A stretch of DNA of 64,000 nucleotides, from the NCBI GenBank assembly GCA_018873245.2, contig JAEMBT020000001.1:14982220-15046219 (forward strand), written 5' to 3'. Below are positions 37,301 through 48,624 of the stretch, in pieces (position 1 is the stretch's first letter; every line of letters starts with the position of its first letter). Position numbers and translations under genes: made by a program. Below the pieces are notes generated by a model that did not search any database, was not told the DNA's origin, and worked only from the letters and a program-made list of their open reading frames with translations. This DNA comes from Archegozetes longisetosus (lineage: Eukaryota; Arthropoda; Arachnida; Sarcoptiformes; Trhypochthoniidae).

Positions 37301-40300
37301 AATGGTATATCTACTAATCTCTCTAATCAGTTGCTGACCGCATCTAATTTGACTGAAACTATTAGATTACACGATGTGTACACAAATGATAGTCTCAGTT
37401 ATACTAAATTTAATAATAGTTATTTTGATAACGTGTTCGATGTGATTGATGAATATGAAGACGTCAGCCCTATTATTGAAGAAGACAAATGCTGGTTAAT
37501 GCCATCGCAAAACACTTGGCTTGAGTGGATCATCAATGCTCCCAATTTGGCTATTCTTATAGTAAGTCTTGTTTTCCTAACCTTCTATCTTTTGCCAGAG
37601 TGTATCTAGAGCATTTTGTCAAAGTGTGTCTAGAGCATTTTGCCAGAGTGTATCTAGAGCTTTTTGCCAGAGTGTATCTAGAGCTTTTGTCAAAGTGTAT
37701 CTAGAGCTTTTTGTCAAAGTCTACCTACAGCCTTTTGTCAAAGTGTACCTAGAGCTCAATTTGTTTTCCAAACCCATCAAGATGCTCTCTATTAAGAACT
37801 GGCTCTTATCAGGTCTATAGAAACTAACTGATCATTGTGTGACTTGAATTTTCAAAATCTAATCCAATCTTACAAATGACTCCAAAACACTTCAATTACA
37901 CTAATTTGATGGCCTCAAAGTTTTATAGCATATCTGTTTACTGCACTGAAATTAACAGATTGTCACTCAAGATAACGAATAGAAAAAAAAGATCGACAAC
38001 TATTTTATTCGCAATTTTCTCGAATAGAACATACCAAATATATAAATAGCTTGAGGTCATAATCTATTGGGAATCAAGTTGAAAATCACACAACAGATCG
38101 ATAAATGACTCAAATATCGTTCAAAATCTTTTATATCGTTCAAAACTCACTATATCCTCTCAAATCTCTGCCAACTTTTATAAGCATTGACTCCAATCTA
38201 ATGCTTAGGAGCCTATTAATCATCCTAATTGAAATCTTTAGACTACAAAAATTTGCGATCTTATCTTAATTTGATCAAAATTGATGGCAGAAACCTTAGA
38301 TAAAACAACTAAATTTGAAGATCTCCTTATCTTGATTTACGTATTTTAAGTAAACATTGAAGAAGTGTAAAGATTGGCGGTATTTGCAAACTGTAAACAT
38401 ACTCTCAAACACAATTAAGTTAGTTTTCTATACCCAATCCATATAAATATATTAATTCATTCTTATAAACGACTAATTATTTTGATTTACGTAATCACTT
38501 AAAATAATCATTTAAAAGAACTCCATCAGTAAAACAATTAGATTTAATAGTTTAACATAATATGTAATCACTATTAATATAAGATTCGTTAGTGTTTGAT
38601 AAAAACTCAATCTTCAGCTTAATGAGTTATTGATTCGAAAGGTACCTTAAAAAGAAACATCTATTTTCTTACTGTTTTTCAGTTTTTTGCTACTCTTCAC
38701 AAATGAAAAAATCAGTAGATTAAAGTTTTCTTTTATATTTCGAAGCAATTTTCTTTTACTTCAAACAAGATGCATTAGGACTTAAACGATTATACACTCC
38801 AAAATCTAACAGTGGTTGATAGCAACTAGAAGTCATGTTTTGTGATAGCATGTTTTCCATCAGATTATTTCCATCTGATCATAATATCGAAGATATCAAC
38901 AAACTTGAAGAGTATTCAACATAGTAACTGAAGCAAATTATAAGTCAAATTTGACCACAAACTGATGCACATTAGAGAGGTTGACATAGCAACGGTTTAT
39001 CTTGTTGTCATCAAAGATTACTAAGTTTACAGCTTCACTTACAACGATTGAATAGTCGTTTGAGTGGGAGTTTCTAAAGTTAAATTAGAATAGTTTGAAG
39101 GAGGCAAAATATGCTTCAGAGTAATTTATGAACAGTTGAGTCAAGTTTGGAGCTATTTCTCATCTAAATCATGTTCCAGTCCTAGATAAGGAACTGTTTA
39201 ATTTTTTTGGCGATTGAACTTATTTTTCATTTAGCATGCTTCATTTGAGCATGATAAACTAAAGCATTTTATTTAATCATAAATTTATACGCTTCAATGA
39301 TAATAAGATCATTTATTATCTTAATATGCTTTTCTTCTGCATGTTTCTCAACACTTTCATTCAATCCATTTTTCTCTATTATCTAATCAGTTCTCATAGA
39401 TATAATCAAATTAATATCCTATATTTTATCAACGCATGCAACATTAGTTCTACCATTTTTCAAACTAATAATCCTGTTAATTTAACCGCAAGCTCATTTC
39501 CATACAATCTTCAGTTGAAACTTTAGAGAAGATTTCACTTTGAACAAAACCTAGAGATCTAAACAAGGAGACCGTTGCTGTGATGCTCATCGATTGGTAA
39601 TTTACTTTGATTACTATGTTGAATATTCTCATGTTTGTTAATATCTTAAGATATTATTGTCTGATGGAAAGCATGTCATCACTTCTGGTTGCTATCAACT
39701 GTTATTAAGCTTCGAGTGTATGTTGTAAGTGAATTATAAATTATCTGCAAAGAAGTATTATAAAAGTTTAGTTCAATTATGCAAAACGATTCAGTACTGA
39801 CTGCATAATTGTTTCAAATATGAGAAGCTTATAAAGTTTTGAAGAAAAAGTTCCAAAAGCAATTTATATACACTTGGATCAATTTATTAAGCTTGATAAG
39901 AATTTAAGATATAATTTTCATTATCTATACGTTTAGAGAAGATAAGTTTTGGTAAGATTTATGCTACAATAATATCAATTATTAGCTTTCTTCTCCTAGA
40001 AACACTTGATTTATGTTATTGTTTTGATAGAAAGCAACTATCATTCCTTAACACTCAATCTGACCATTCTAGCTAACACCCATATTTCTTCAATTCTTCT
40101 CACTCCATAACTCTCCTAATGTTAAAAACTCTTATCTATTAGTTGCTTGTTTCCAAAATGCGTTTATTGTAAAATATAGTGCTCTTAAGTAGAAGTGATA
40201 GACTGATATGAAATGTTAAATTGTTCTAAATTGTGGCAGTACAGTGCAACTTATCTAAATTGTGACAGTACAGTGCAACTTATCTAACTTGAACATCCAG

Positions 40301-43112
40301 TTAAGTGATTTTAATAATTTATAATATTCTAACTATGTTTTTCTATCACATTTTTGTATTGTTCTTCGCTCTAATAAACCATTTAGACGGACTTCATTCC
40401 ATTGACTTTCTTTTACTGGTTTCATAGTTGACAAGCATTGCTTTTAAGTATTATTCTATTATTTCATTGTTTACAATAGAGTTTGAGAGTGAAGCAAAAA
40501 CAGACATATTCACTTCTGTTTTTCTCAAAAAGTTTCACTTTTACTCTAAATGTTTCTCCATTAAACTACGTGTTTGGTGAAACGCGTGTCACTACTTTCG
40601 TCAACTACTTCCTAACTACTATATGCTCACAAATTTTCATTCTAAATAACATTTTTTGATAATACTAGACAATGGTCTTCTGGATTATCCGATAGTAAGC
40701 TCTTCTCTATTCTCTATTTTGTGACACTTTTCTTGTCCTGTTTGTGTGCATTTTGGAAAATCAATTTACTAAGCAATGATTCAACTTGTTTTCCAATAGT
40801 TATATTCCACCAATAAATTTAGAAAACTTTCATGATTATTGCAAAACACATTTTCTACTAGACACTTTTATGGGTTGGCAAATCATGCTAAAAGAACAGA
40901 AAATTGAAATACAAAACTAGGTCTCAAAAGACAAAAACCAAAATCTTATTGATTAGGGTATAAAGTAATAAAGCTTTTGTGGCAAATTATATACTTTTAA
41001 TATATAGAATATTAATGCACTCATCAATTACTATGTCTGAAATTTCAATAACAACTGGTCTATTCAATGAAGCCTTGTTGATTCTTCTATTGTTTGGTAA
41101 GAACTTTCTCTAGACATCCTTGCCTCCACTCCGCTTCTATGACATTTTTGATACCTTATGGTCGTATTTCACAAGTTACTATTTCGCGGAATGGTAGACA
41201 TGAACGAAAACGGATCTTCTTTATTGCTAACATAGAAAGCGGACAGACTTGCACCGTGTATATGAATCAAAAATAATAATTGTTTCTTTATTTATGACAC
41301 AGCAAAATTCATATAAAATAAAACTTCTCTTCTCGACAGTAAAGCATATATATAATGCAACAATTACACTAGTTATAAACAAGCTCTGAGTGCATTTCTA
41401 TTTAATAATATGTTTTCTAATCAAAATATATGTACCAATTCACAATCCTCCACTCCTAAGAACCATCTACTTGACAGTTACTCCATGTTAAAGTGGACTT
41501 TGAGAAAATCAAGTTAAGAATTACGAGTTATGATAACTTAATGATAGTAATAATTTAATGTTAACCTAATAACATATTTTATCGTTTACTTAAAGGTGAA
41601 TTGTGTATTTCTGATGTTACTACTACGAGTTCTATGTATCAAAGCCTCCTCAACATTAGGCACACAATCCCAATGTAATTCTGGACAAATTGCTAGTTCT
41701 GGAGGAGTGATAACCAGACAAAGTGTAATTGTATCACTTCGTGCGGCTATTCTCTTACTGCCCCTCTATGGTCTTCATTATCTTTTCGTTGTTTATAGAC
41801 CTAATATTGAGTATGAAATAGTCGTCAATTATATTAACTTTTATAATGTGTGTTATATTAGTTGACTTTTAACTTTTTTCATTAAATACTTTTTCCATTA
41901 GAAATTGTTGGCTATCAGAGCTTTATCATTATTTATCTCTAACACTCGACGGCTTACAAGGATGTGCAGTATCTATCATTTTCTGTTTCGCTAATAATGA
42001 AGTGAGTATTAAGTTTTTCATTACAGTCTTGTCTCCATATAGTCAATTTCTTTATAGTCTATCTTTCATATAACCTATTCTCGATATAGCCTATTCTCGA
42101 TATAGTCTATTCTCGATACAGTCAATCTACTTATGCTATCTCAACACATACTATTCAACTAATAATTACTTCTTTATAGAGAAACCTTCCTATAGTGAAT
42201 GTGAGTTATTGATCCCCAGAGACTCGCTATATCGAGCTATTACTGTATTAATTTTAACTTTGATGATGGCAAACATGCAACTTTGGATTTTTTATTAACA
42301 TTCGACTTAATTTGTGCCAACTCTAACCTTAGATTTAACCATTTGATAAATGGGCCAGTGTTTTATTGCATTTGAAAAAGTTTATGAGTTATCCTTAAAG
42401 TTTCGAAATTTTCAACTTCCTTGTCAGAATCAAAAAATTTTCATCATATTTTAAAGTTATTTTTGGGAATAGGAGTGATAAAAATATTATGACTATGTTC
42501 ATTTTATTACCTATAGGTTTATAGGTTTAATCAAATAAAGTTGTTTTCCTAAAATTTCATATAAGCCGGTCAATAGATACATAACTGTAGCCAAAGTGAG
42601 CCCAAGGGGCTATAGACCCCAATAGATATTTTTAAAAATTTCAAGCTGTATTTATTTGGTGCATTAAAGGATTGGCAACAAATTGACAGGTACTTTAAAA
42701 TGTGTGCGCATTTGCCAATAAATCAAAGCATTTAATTTCAAACTTTCAGCCCCCAGATCAACTTGGCTACGGCACTGAGCATATATATCTTCATTATTTG
42801 AAAGTTTACGGCATAACTTATCTTATATTAAATTTCATATTTGTCCTTAACATTAAGTATTTGAGTCTACACACAACTTGACGTTTATCAATCACTTTGA
42901 GATCTAGTTTCTTTATTCAATGATTCATTCCATATAAATTAATTATATTTCACTAGTTATAAGCTTACTTTCCGTCTAAATCTATCAAATATTAATTATT
43001 TTCATTTACACAGATTCGATACTTATTGACGCGTTCTTTCGAAAGAGTTAGTACCAGACAGAGAAGTACTACAATATATATGACAGAAGTGGTTGCGACA
43101 CAACAACATTGA
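25349..43112 (+). CDS. Secretin-family (class B1) neuropeptide GPCR
   Basis: Seven-helix peptide hormone receptor, 11 exons, about 575 aa: 25349-25432 (signal peptide), 25856-25989, 35044-35171, 35227-35406, 35507-35598, 35662-35753, 36899-37102, 37162-37561, 41596-41810, 41902-42001 and 43014-43112; all phases agree. The hormone-binding domain is in exons 3-5 (WQQCCADAMHCCLESL, CPRTWDGWLCW, CPRHIYW, CNSSGEWF, GKEWTNYSMC). TM1 is in exon 6, then RIRLHKHLFASLL (TM2), YLWMFNEALYLHQL (TM3), LTPLIILAYFLPLATTTIYI (TM4), NCVFLMLLLRVL (TM5), LLPLYGLHYLFVVY (TM6) and LDGLQGCAVSIIFCFANNE (TM7), with a short tail ending VVATQQH. The loop before CWLMPS is expanded by about 60 residues. Exon 2 gives an extra Cys-containing segment (LPYDVYVLDTCARCYNYMPD). 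It looks closest to arthropod PDF/DH31/PTH-like receptors; I cannot fix the subtype. Joining exons 1-2 to the rest is inference. Confidence 0.85.
27414..27480. repeat. 11-bp minisatellite ACGGCTGAGCA, six copies
   Basis: Six uninterrupted units of aacggctgagc or close variants (gtaacggctga, gcgacggctga). It is strikingly GC-rich for the region and almost identical between copies, so it is probably recent. Confidence 0.9.
28709..28975. mobile_element. hAT-like MITE (GTAGCCA terminus), copy 1
   Basis: 267 bp. The left end is cagctgtagccagcggttgg and then ggctaagaggctaca. The right end read inwards is cactgttgtggctag and then tataggggctcaaag. CAGTGnnGTAGCCA-type ends are common in animal hAT MITEs. 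No 8-bp duplication is recognisable. It is related to the copy at 42593. Confidence 0.6.
32852..33105. mobile_element. Palindromic MITE family A, copy 3
   Basis: The left end is intact: tacacttaaaaacttacgat, then cgttgatagcaaccagaagt. The interior has ccatcaaaccataatat and gtagtaatcaaaata. The right part holds a local duplication of gctatcacagatta. Confidence 0.7.
34257..34436 (-). mobile_element. Interspersed repeat family B, copy 2
   Basis: Inverted relative to the copy at 12696. It shares atacggatagc, gaggtcgtttctatgctttt, agggca, aaataaatatatgaataacc and cc-tggat blocks. It is slightly longer, with an AT-rich insertion. Confidence 0.75.
36635..36765. mobile_element. Short palindromic MITE / strong hairpin in a GPCR intron
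   Basis: A near-perfect hairpin: tttactatgcattaaagata at 36671 faces its exact inverse at 36723-36743, with tgaattca at the centre. Weaker arms (gcct...aagaagt) extend to both ends. It lies 133 bp before the TM2 exon. Confidence 0.65.
37591..37756. repeat. 26-bp minisatellite, seven copies
   Basis: Units of gagtgtatctagagctttt plus tgccaga or tgtcaaa. The array starts 30 bp after a GPCR splice donor. It reads open as a repetitive peptide in one frame, which is fortuitous. Confidence 0.9.
38793..39032. mobile_element. Palindromic MITE family A, copy 4
   Basis: Left end tacactccaaaatctaacag and then tggttgatagcaactagaag. Shared interior ccatctgatcataatat and aacatagtaactgaagcaaa. The right end is cttgttgtcatcaaagatta with ctaagttt. 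Confidence 0.7.
39568..39720. mobile_element. Palindromic MITE family A, copy 5 (partial)
   Basis: The right half is preserved: acttctggttgctatcaact, then gttattaagcttcgagtgta, and tttgattactatgttgaata inside. The left terminus is missing or decayed. It is in opposite relative orientation to copy 4, 540 bp away. Confidence 0.65.
42024..42245. mobile_element. Tc1/mariner-pogo-like MITE, copy 3
   Basis: 222 bp, with termini CAGTCTTGTCTCCATATAG and, inverted, CAGTAATAGCTCGATATAGC. TA flanks both ends (42022-42023 and 42246-42247). The interior contains a short tandem of ctattctcgatatag. It is more diverged than the other two copies, in the last GPCR intron. Confidence 0.6.
42593..42777. mobile_element. 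hAT-like MITE (GTAGCCA terminus), copy 2
   Basis: 185 bp in the last GPCR intron. The left end is aactgtagccaaagtgagcc and then caaggggcta. The right end read inwards is cagtgccgtagccaagttga and then tctgggggctgaaag. Its interior (ggcaacaaattga, aatcaaagcatttaatttc) resembles the copy at 28709. Confidence 0.6.
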
Positions 43113-43510
43113 AGATTAATATTATTTGAGAGATAGATCAAAAGCCATGTCACTGTTTGTCTTTTTCACTTCCGTCCCTCACTGTTCTCCCTCTCAAAAG
43201 TTATTATCAATTTATATTGTTTTTCTTTACTGTCTTTCTTTTCATATTTGATCACATTTTATCATATTTTCAATACTAAATGTTGTTAAGAGTATTTTAC
43301 TTATGTTCAGCATTTCTGTAAAAATGAGTTACTAGTTAGGAGATTGTTATGAGATTGTTATGAGGTATTCGAGTGTTATTTGATCTCTTTTGTGAATCTC
43401 AGATGAAAAATTGATCCTCTAGTCTTCAGCTTATAAATAATATAAAAACTTAATTTTATATACAATAAGTTCTAGTAATTAACAGATTGATCTCGCATAT
43501 TGAACAACTT

Positions 43511-43590
43511 ACCTAAATATGTTAGCTAAATACGTTACCTAAATACGTTACCTAAATATGTTAGCTAAATATGTTACCTAAATATGTTAC
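43511..43590. repeat. 15-bp tandem repeat, five copies
   Basis: Units of acctaaatatgtt or agctaaatacgtt. Confidence 0.85.
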
Positions 43591-43920
43591 TCACATACAG
43601 ATTAGATTTAAATCACTATTCTCCGAGACTCACTGTGCATACTTGTAAAAGTGAACACTTTTCAGCATAATTTCGTAAATTTCATCTCTATTCTATAAGT
43701 TTTTCAATTCAATTGTTCAGGGATCCAATTAATTGTAATTCTATTTATTTGTTAACTATTTCAGAGTTTATTCAATTTTTATCTCGTATTCCTTGAGATT
43801 TGATCTCAAACGGATTTGACTATAGATTTTATTAATGCATTGTGATTGTAAACAACCACTTTAAATGATTAATTGGCATACTTTGGAGCCATTGATTTGA
43901 AGCCAACATATGACTCAATA

Positions 43921-44070
43921 TGTGAACACAACAAACCTGCATAACTTTCATATATAGTTAAGTGCTTTTTAAAAATCAATAATAATTAAGCCATACTTTT
44001 CTATGGCATTCAATGTTATTTACTAAAAAAAGCACATAAGTGTATGTCAAAGTTAGATGTGTTTTACTCT
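43921..44070. repeat. Interspersed repeat C, copy 1
   Basis: About 150 bp, sharing ordered blocks with 45660-45815: ataactt, tagttaagtg / tagttgagtg, aatcaataataattaagcca / gatcaataacaattaagcca, tctatggcat / tctatggtat. Same orientation as copy 2. The pair brackets the fold-back element at 44385-45292. Confidence 0.65.
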
Positions 44071-44384
44071 ACTATCAATTTATAAAAGCATAACATGTTT
44101 TGGCAGATATTCAGTGCTGAAAATAAATTTATGATTCAATTTAGTTTAATATAGTCTTTGAAATTGCTTTGCGCCACAAACTTCACAAATTTTACGTTAC
44201 TTCAAGTGATAAGAGCCTTACTTTCTCAGTATCTTTAATCTTATCAAACTTTGTCACATGAAATATTTGTCAAAATTTGTATTTTGAATACTTAATAAAC
44301 TAAATATGTCTCTACAAGATCAATAGATATTGAGGAAGAAAACTAAACTTTCAAACTGAATTTTCAAACTGAATTTTCGCTCTT

Positions 44385-45292
44385 TTGCTATGTTAGCTCC
44401 CTTTTGCGAGTCTATAACTCTTATGCTAGTCGACTTATTTTTAAGTAACATATACAAATTTTTAGATAAACAGTTTGAATCTTATTCTGTATTAAAGACT
44501 CGACTACTTTTCCATTACAATTGTGAACAGTGCTAACAAAAGTTCGAAGCATATTTATAAATAGATCTTAATCTGCATGGAGACTACTGACTCGCATTGA
44601 ACACATTACTAAAACTTTACACTAGTAATCGCCTAAAATAAAACTAGACTCAAATAAAGCAGCGTTTGATGCTTGAGCATCTTAAATCTAAATGAAATGA
44701 ATTATTGGTATACTGAAAATTCGATCTGTCAAAATGGATTTCTACTAATCTAATATAATTCTACAAGACACTGTCTAGAAGTGCAATTGTTATGACAGTG
44801 ATTAATATGAAGAATAGTAACAATCATTGGACCTTTTTTACCATATCTAGCAGTCAATTGTTGTCTAACACTGTTTTATCGTAAAAAGCATTTTTAGTAC
44901 TGCATTTGTTTTTATCTTAAGCAATCGTAAGCATTATGACCAGGCCAGTATTTGCTTCAAACTATAATCGTAAGTTGTGTCTGGTCGATGAGTAATATTA
45001 AACAAAAGTTCTATTCTGGATTTTAGTCTTGTTTTATTTTAGGCTATTGTTTGTACTAAGCCTTTGTAATATGTTTACTGCGAGTCAGTAGTCTTCATGC
45101 AGATTAAGATCTATTTATAAGTATGTTTCGAATTTTTGTTTGCGCTCTCCATAGTTGTGATAGGAAATAGTCGAGTCTGATATGGATTAAAATTGAAATT
45201 CCTTGTTTACAATTTGGTATATCATATGTAAAAATAAGTCGACTAACATGAAAGCTATGGACCCGCAAAATGCGGCTAATCCAGTTAAACAC
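44385..45292. mobile_element. Fold-back element with roughly 280-bp inverted arms
   Basis: The left arm (about 44385-44655) is repeated inverted at about 45020-45290. The best blocks are tagtcgacttatttttaa / tagtcgacttatttttac, agactcgactact, ttataaatagatcttaatct with gcatg, gactactgactcgca, and gcctaaaataaaac. The spacer of about 360 bp is AT-rich and non-coding. No transposase and no clear target duplication were found. The open frame in the right arm is part of the repeat. Confidence 0.75.
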
Positions 45293-45659
45293 TCCATGCG
45301 ATAGTGTTGAAACATCACTCCATCAATTGAAAGCTCAAACAAATTGTTGTCAAATTGAATTAAATAAATTTCAAGTTAATCATTTTAACATCTATTAGAA
45401 ATATCCTCTATTTATCAAGACTATATTTTTGGATCTATTTAAATAAATAACTTAAGGAATTACAAGTTTAATTGAAAACTAAATGCCTAAAAAATGAAGG
45501 ACTTCAACTTTAAAACGTAAAACTAGATGAATCCGAGAGAAGTCACTGAAAATGATGACAGAGATGTTTTATTACCAAAAAATGTTAAGTAAAAGACAGT
45601 GAAATCAATGTATCCGATAGTTATCAAATAATGCGAATAATACGAGACTTTGTCAATTG

Positions 45660-45815
45660 ATTTATGTTATTTATGTGCAGTAAAAAGCTGTATAACTTCA
45701 ACATGTAGTTGAGTGTTTTTTATAGATCAATAACAATTAAGCCATGTTTTATCTATGGTATTTTTGTATTGTTTTCTAAAATTTACTTAAATGCCTGTTA
45801 AAGCAAGACAGATCT
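45660..45815. repeat. Interspersed repeat C, copy 2
   Basis: Partner of 43921-44070, in the same orientation. Confidence 0.65.
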
Positions 45816-46624
45816 TGTTGTGCTTCTCACCAATGTTTTTACTCTTGTGATCATAACCATATACATTAGGCAAACATCATGAAAATTGTACCATTTCGTC
45901 TGCATTCATGTTCATAAGATAGTCACTCCTTTAGTAATGATAAGAGGTTTCTTATCAAACTGAATAAGAACTTAGAAAAGCCAATAATAGTAGTTTTATT
46001 CAGCTTAATGTATGCATGCGTTGAATTTGAGTGGATGTTAGTTTTTTATTTGAATATTTGATGTACAAGAAAAACGTAAATAGGTTAAATCTAAATTTTT
46101 ATTAGTAATGTTTATCGTCTAATGCCGTAAAATACCAAAATAATTGAATGGTATCTTTCAACATAAATTGCCTACTCCAAGAGCTATATTTGTTCAGTAT
46201 TGCAAACTCATGTGAATCCTTTCAATTTATTGCATATATTAAATTGTCATAAACATATTATTTTGGGCTGTATGAAATATTTTGCTGTTTATCTGTCAGA
46301 AAATCGCTCAAACGCACATTGCTTTGTAAAATATATGAACATCTATATACGTTAAAATAAGATAAATACTACCTTATTGTAAATTTCATTTATGTTTTCT
46401 CTAATTAATCTATATTTTCGACTACATATCATCGAATACAACAATTAAAATCATGTAAATTAATGTTCGTGCTAATTATAAGGCAGTACAAATTGCAAAG
46501 TTTCAATTGATTTACTATGTTCACTTTCAACTGATCAGTAATAGTTTTCTAAAACTTCAGTTTATTTTATAGAAATTGGGTCACATTTTTGAAACATCTT
46601 TTTGAAAATTAATAATTTGCAGTA

Positions 46625-47472
46625 ATGCTTGCATTAGACACTAAAATGTCAATTCATTTGAAGATATACTTAACCGCAATAGTTTTAGCAATAGTGATTA
46701 TAACGGTTGTTGCAATAATAGTATATATTTGTGAGTTTTAACTTTAAAAAATTGATTCAATACCCAATTTATTATTAGATTTTATTATAATTATTAAATT
46801 TGTCTCATATCCAAAAGTATCTCCTGATGCATTGAATCGAGATTGTGCCAAAGTACATAACTATTATAGATATAAACATAGAAGTGGATCACTATCTGTC
46901 TCGAAAACAGTAACTCAAATAATTCTTTATAACGAATTTTTCTCATTTTGAAAAATTACTTCAAAATATAAGCACAATCTTCAGTATCTTTTTTGCAGCT
47001 CGTTGAATTTGCACAGAAAAGAGCTGAAGAGTTAAAGACAACTGATATTTTTCAACATCCCAAAGATATAAAATATGGTGAAAATTTGTATAAACAAAAG
47101 TACTTTAAAGATAATCAACAAAGTCTAAATGAGTTGACGTGTGAAAAAGCAGTTAAGCTATGGTACAATGAGATCAAAAACTATGATTATGAGCACCCAA
47201 AGTGGCATCCAAAAGGAATGGTGGGACATTTTACGCAAGTTGTTTGGACAGGTACTAAAAAGTTGGATGTGCCAAGTCTTATAGCAATAAGAGTTTCTCG
47301 ACTTATTTAGTCTGTAATTATGAGTATGTAATTTTCAGTTAATGCTCTTTTAAATTGATTATTATTTGATCGTCAGTTTCATTGCTGTTAAGCTAATTTC
47401 TCGATTGTTTTCAGACCTGCAGGCAATTGGGTTGGATCTGAAAAAGATTATGTGCCAAAAGTTGTCTCTTAA
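46625..47472 (+). CDS. Membrane-anchored CAP (SCP/PR-1, GLIPR2-like) protein with one apparent frame error
   Basis: Exons 46625-46730, 46779-46909, 46999-47323 and 47415-47472, about 205 aa. The N-terminus is one long hydrophobic segment (YLTAIVLAIVIITVVAIIVY), a signal anchor or signal peptide. The CAP domain follows: CAKVHNYYRYKHRSG, LVEFAQKRAEEL, YGENLY, AVKLWYNEIKNYD, then the hallmark GHFTQVVWTGTKK and, after the frame change, GCAKSYSNKS, YLVCNYE and PAGNWVGSE. The upstream part of exon 3 reads in one frame and its last 60 bases in another; the downstream frame then splices in phase to exon 4 (GA/gtatgt). One base appears missing at the A-run near 47257-47261 (GTACTAAAAAGTTGG). This is either an assembly homopolymer error or a recent inactivating change. 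CAP proteins are usually secreted; the biological role here is unknown. Confidence 0.82.
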
Positions 47473-48624
47473 TTAATGTTTCATTATGAATGATTACTTG
47501 TTTAGTTAAAATGATATCATACTTGTTCTATGCAAATAGAAGTTGTTTTAAGTCAATAATAAATAAAGATGCAAATAATTCGATAGATTGTTGTAAAAGT
47601 CAAATCGAATAGACTTCTCATAAGCAAATAAGAATAATAATCAGTCTAAAGTTTAAGGAAACCAAATAGGAGTAAACGTATTCCTACGTTCGATATAGTA
47701 GTTCTTAATTGAGTGTAAAATGCTATGCGAATAATCTTTAGATAGTCGTTTTAGATAAAATACATGTTAAATCTGTTTGTTTGTAGCTTAGAAGTAATCA
47801 AAATAGAAATTATCACCTAAGAATTCAATTACAGATTCATTATGCAATCAAATAAACTTTTGGTATTCAATACTTTTTCTACTTTAATTAGTTTAACTTT
47901 AAATTAAATTTCAGTTTAATAGTTCTAAAATTTGCTAATTCAATACTAATTTCAGCTTACGGATAACAATTTGAGCTAGACTGTAGTCTGTATAATCACC
48001 AAACTCTTTTTAGCAACCTTTAAATGTTAAAACTATTTTTCTATCTTTCAATAAATATGGTAATTTATTCGATTTTAAATTTTGAATCTTTTATGTATTT
48101 CAATGTGTTTTTATGCACTATATAACTTCTAAGATAGCTAAAATGATGTGTACATTTTTAATATTATCAATATAGTGTCCATGATTTTTAGAATACAATG
48201 TCTAATATACAATTGTATAATAAAAGGTCACTTTACATATCGAATCTCTTGCTATTAAAATCTACTTGGGATAAAAGGTGCACACTTCAAATCAGTGAGT
48301 ACACAAATATACCTGCAATATCTGCGTTTTTAAATCCTATAACTTATCACTCAAGTATCTGTTACAGAATAATTTAAATAAGCGTTAATGCATGTGATAA
48401 CATATGATGACATTGGTCTACTTATCAAACTAATACATCGAACAATTTATTAAACCCTAACTACTTAACAAATATATCTTTCCTTACTTCGTGATAACTC
48501 AACTTTTCGTCATTTGACCTTATTCTCGATCAATTATTATATAAATATTGGGACTAGAATAAGATTTTTATTAGTCAATAACACTTCTAAATTGGTTGTT
48601 TGTATGCTTTAAGTGAATTAGAAA
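47473..48624. other. Intergenic spacer, CAP to chitin deacetylase-like gene
   Basis: 1.15 kb. AATAAA motifs overlap at 47558-47567, about 90 bp after the CAP stop, and are a likely poly(A) signal. Otherwise it is AT-rich with nothing recognisable. Confidence 0.6.

Larger units (their letters stand above)
37562..41595. other. 4-kb intron of the GPCR gene
   Basis: Separates the TM3-TM5 exon from the TM5-TM6 exon. It contains a 26-bp minisatellite right after the donor, MITE A copies 4 and 5 and a 30-bp duplication at about 40233-40290 (cagtacagtgcaacttatct). No additional exon is needed: the phase-0 join reads ILIVNCVFL. Confidence 0.7.
43113..46624. other. Intergenic region between the GPCR and CAP genes
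   Basis: 3.5 kb without recognisable exons. It holds a 15-bp tandem repeat, two copies of a roughly 150-bp interspersed repeat and a long fold-back element between them, each listed separately. The GPCR 3' UTR should occupy the start. Confidence 0.6.

Noticed and set aside
37626-37820. Repetitive open frame (SRAFCQSV units)
   Set aside because: It is produced by the 26-bp minisatellite in a GPCR intron.
41094-41276. Possible extra GPCR exon or small gene
   Set aside because: The exons on both sides already join in phase within TM5, and this frame shows no membrane or receptor motif.
43511-43590. CRISPR-like regular array
   Set aside because: Units are directly contiguous with no spacers; this is an ordinary tandem repeat, as are the other minisatellites, and the DNA is eukaryotic.
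45104-45292. Minus-strand 62-codon open frame
   Set aside because: It lies entirely in the right arm of the fold-back element; the left arm does not keep it open.
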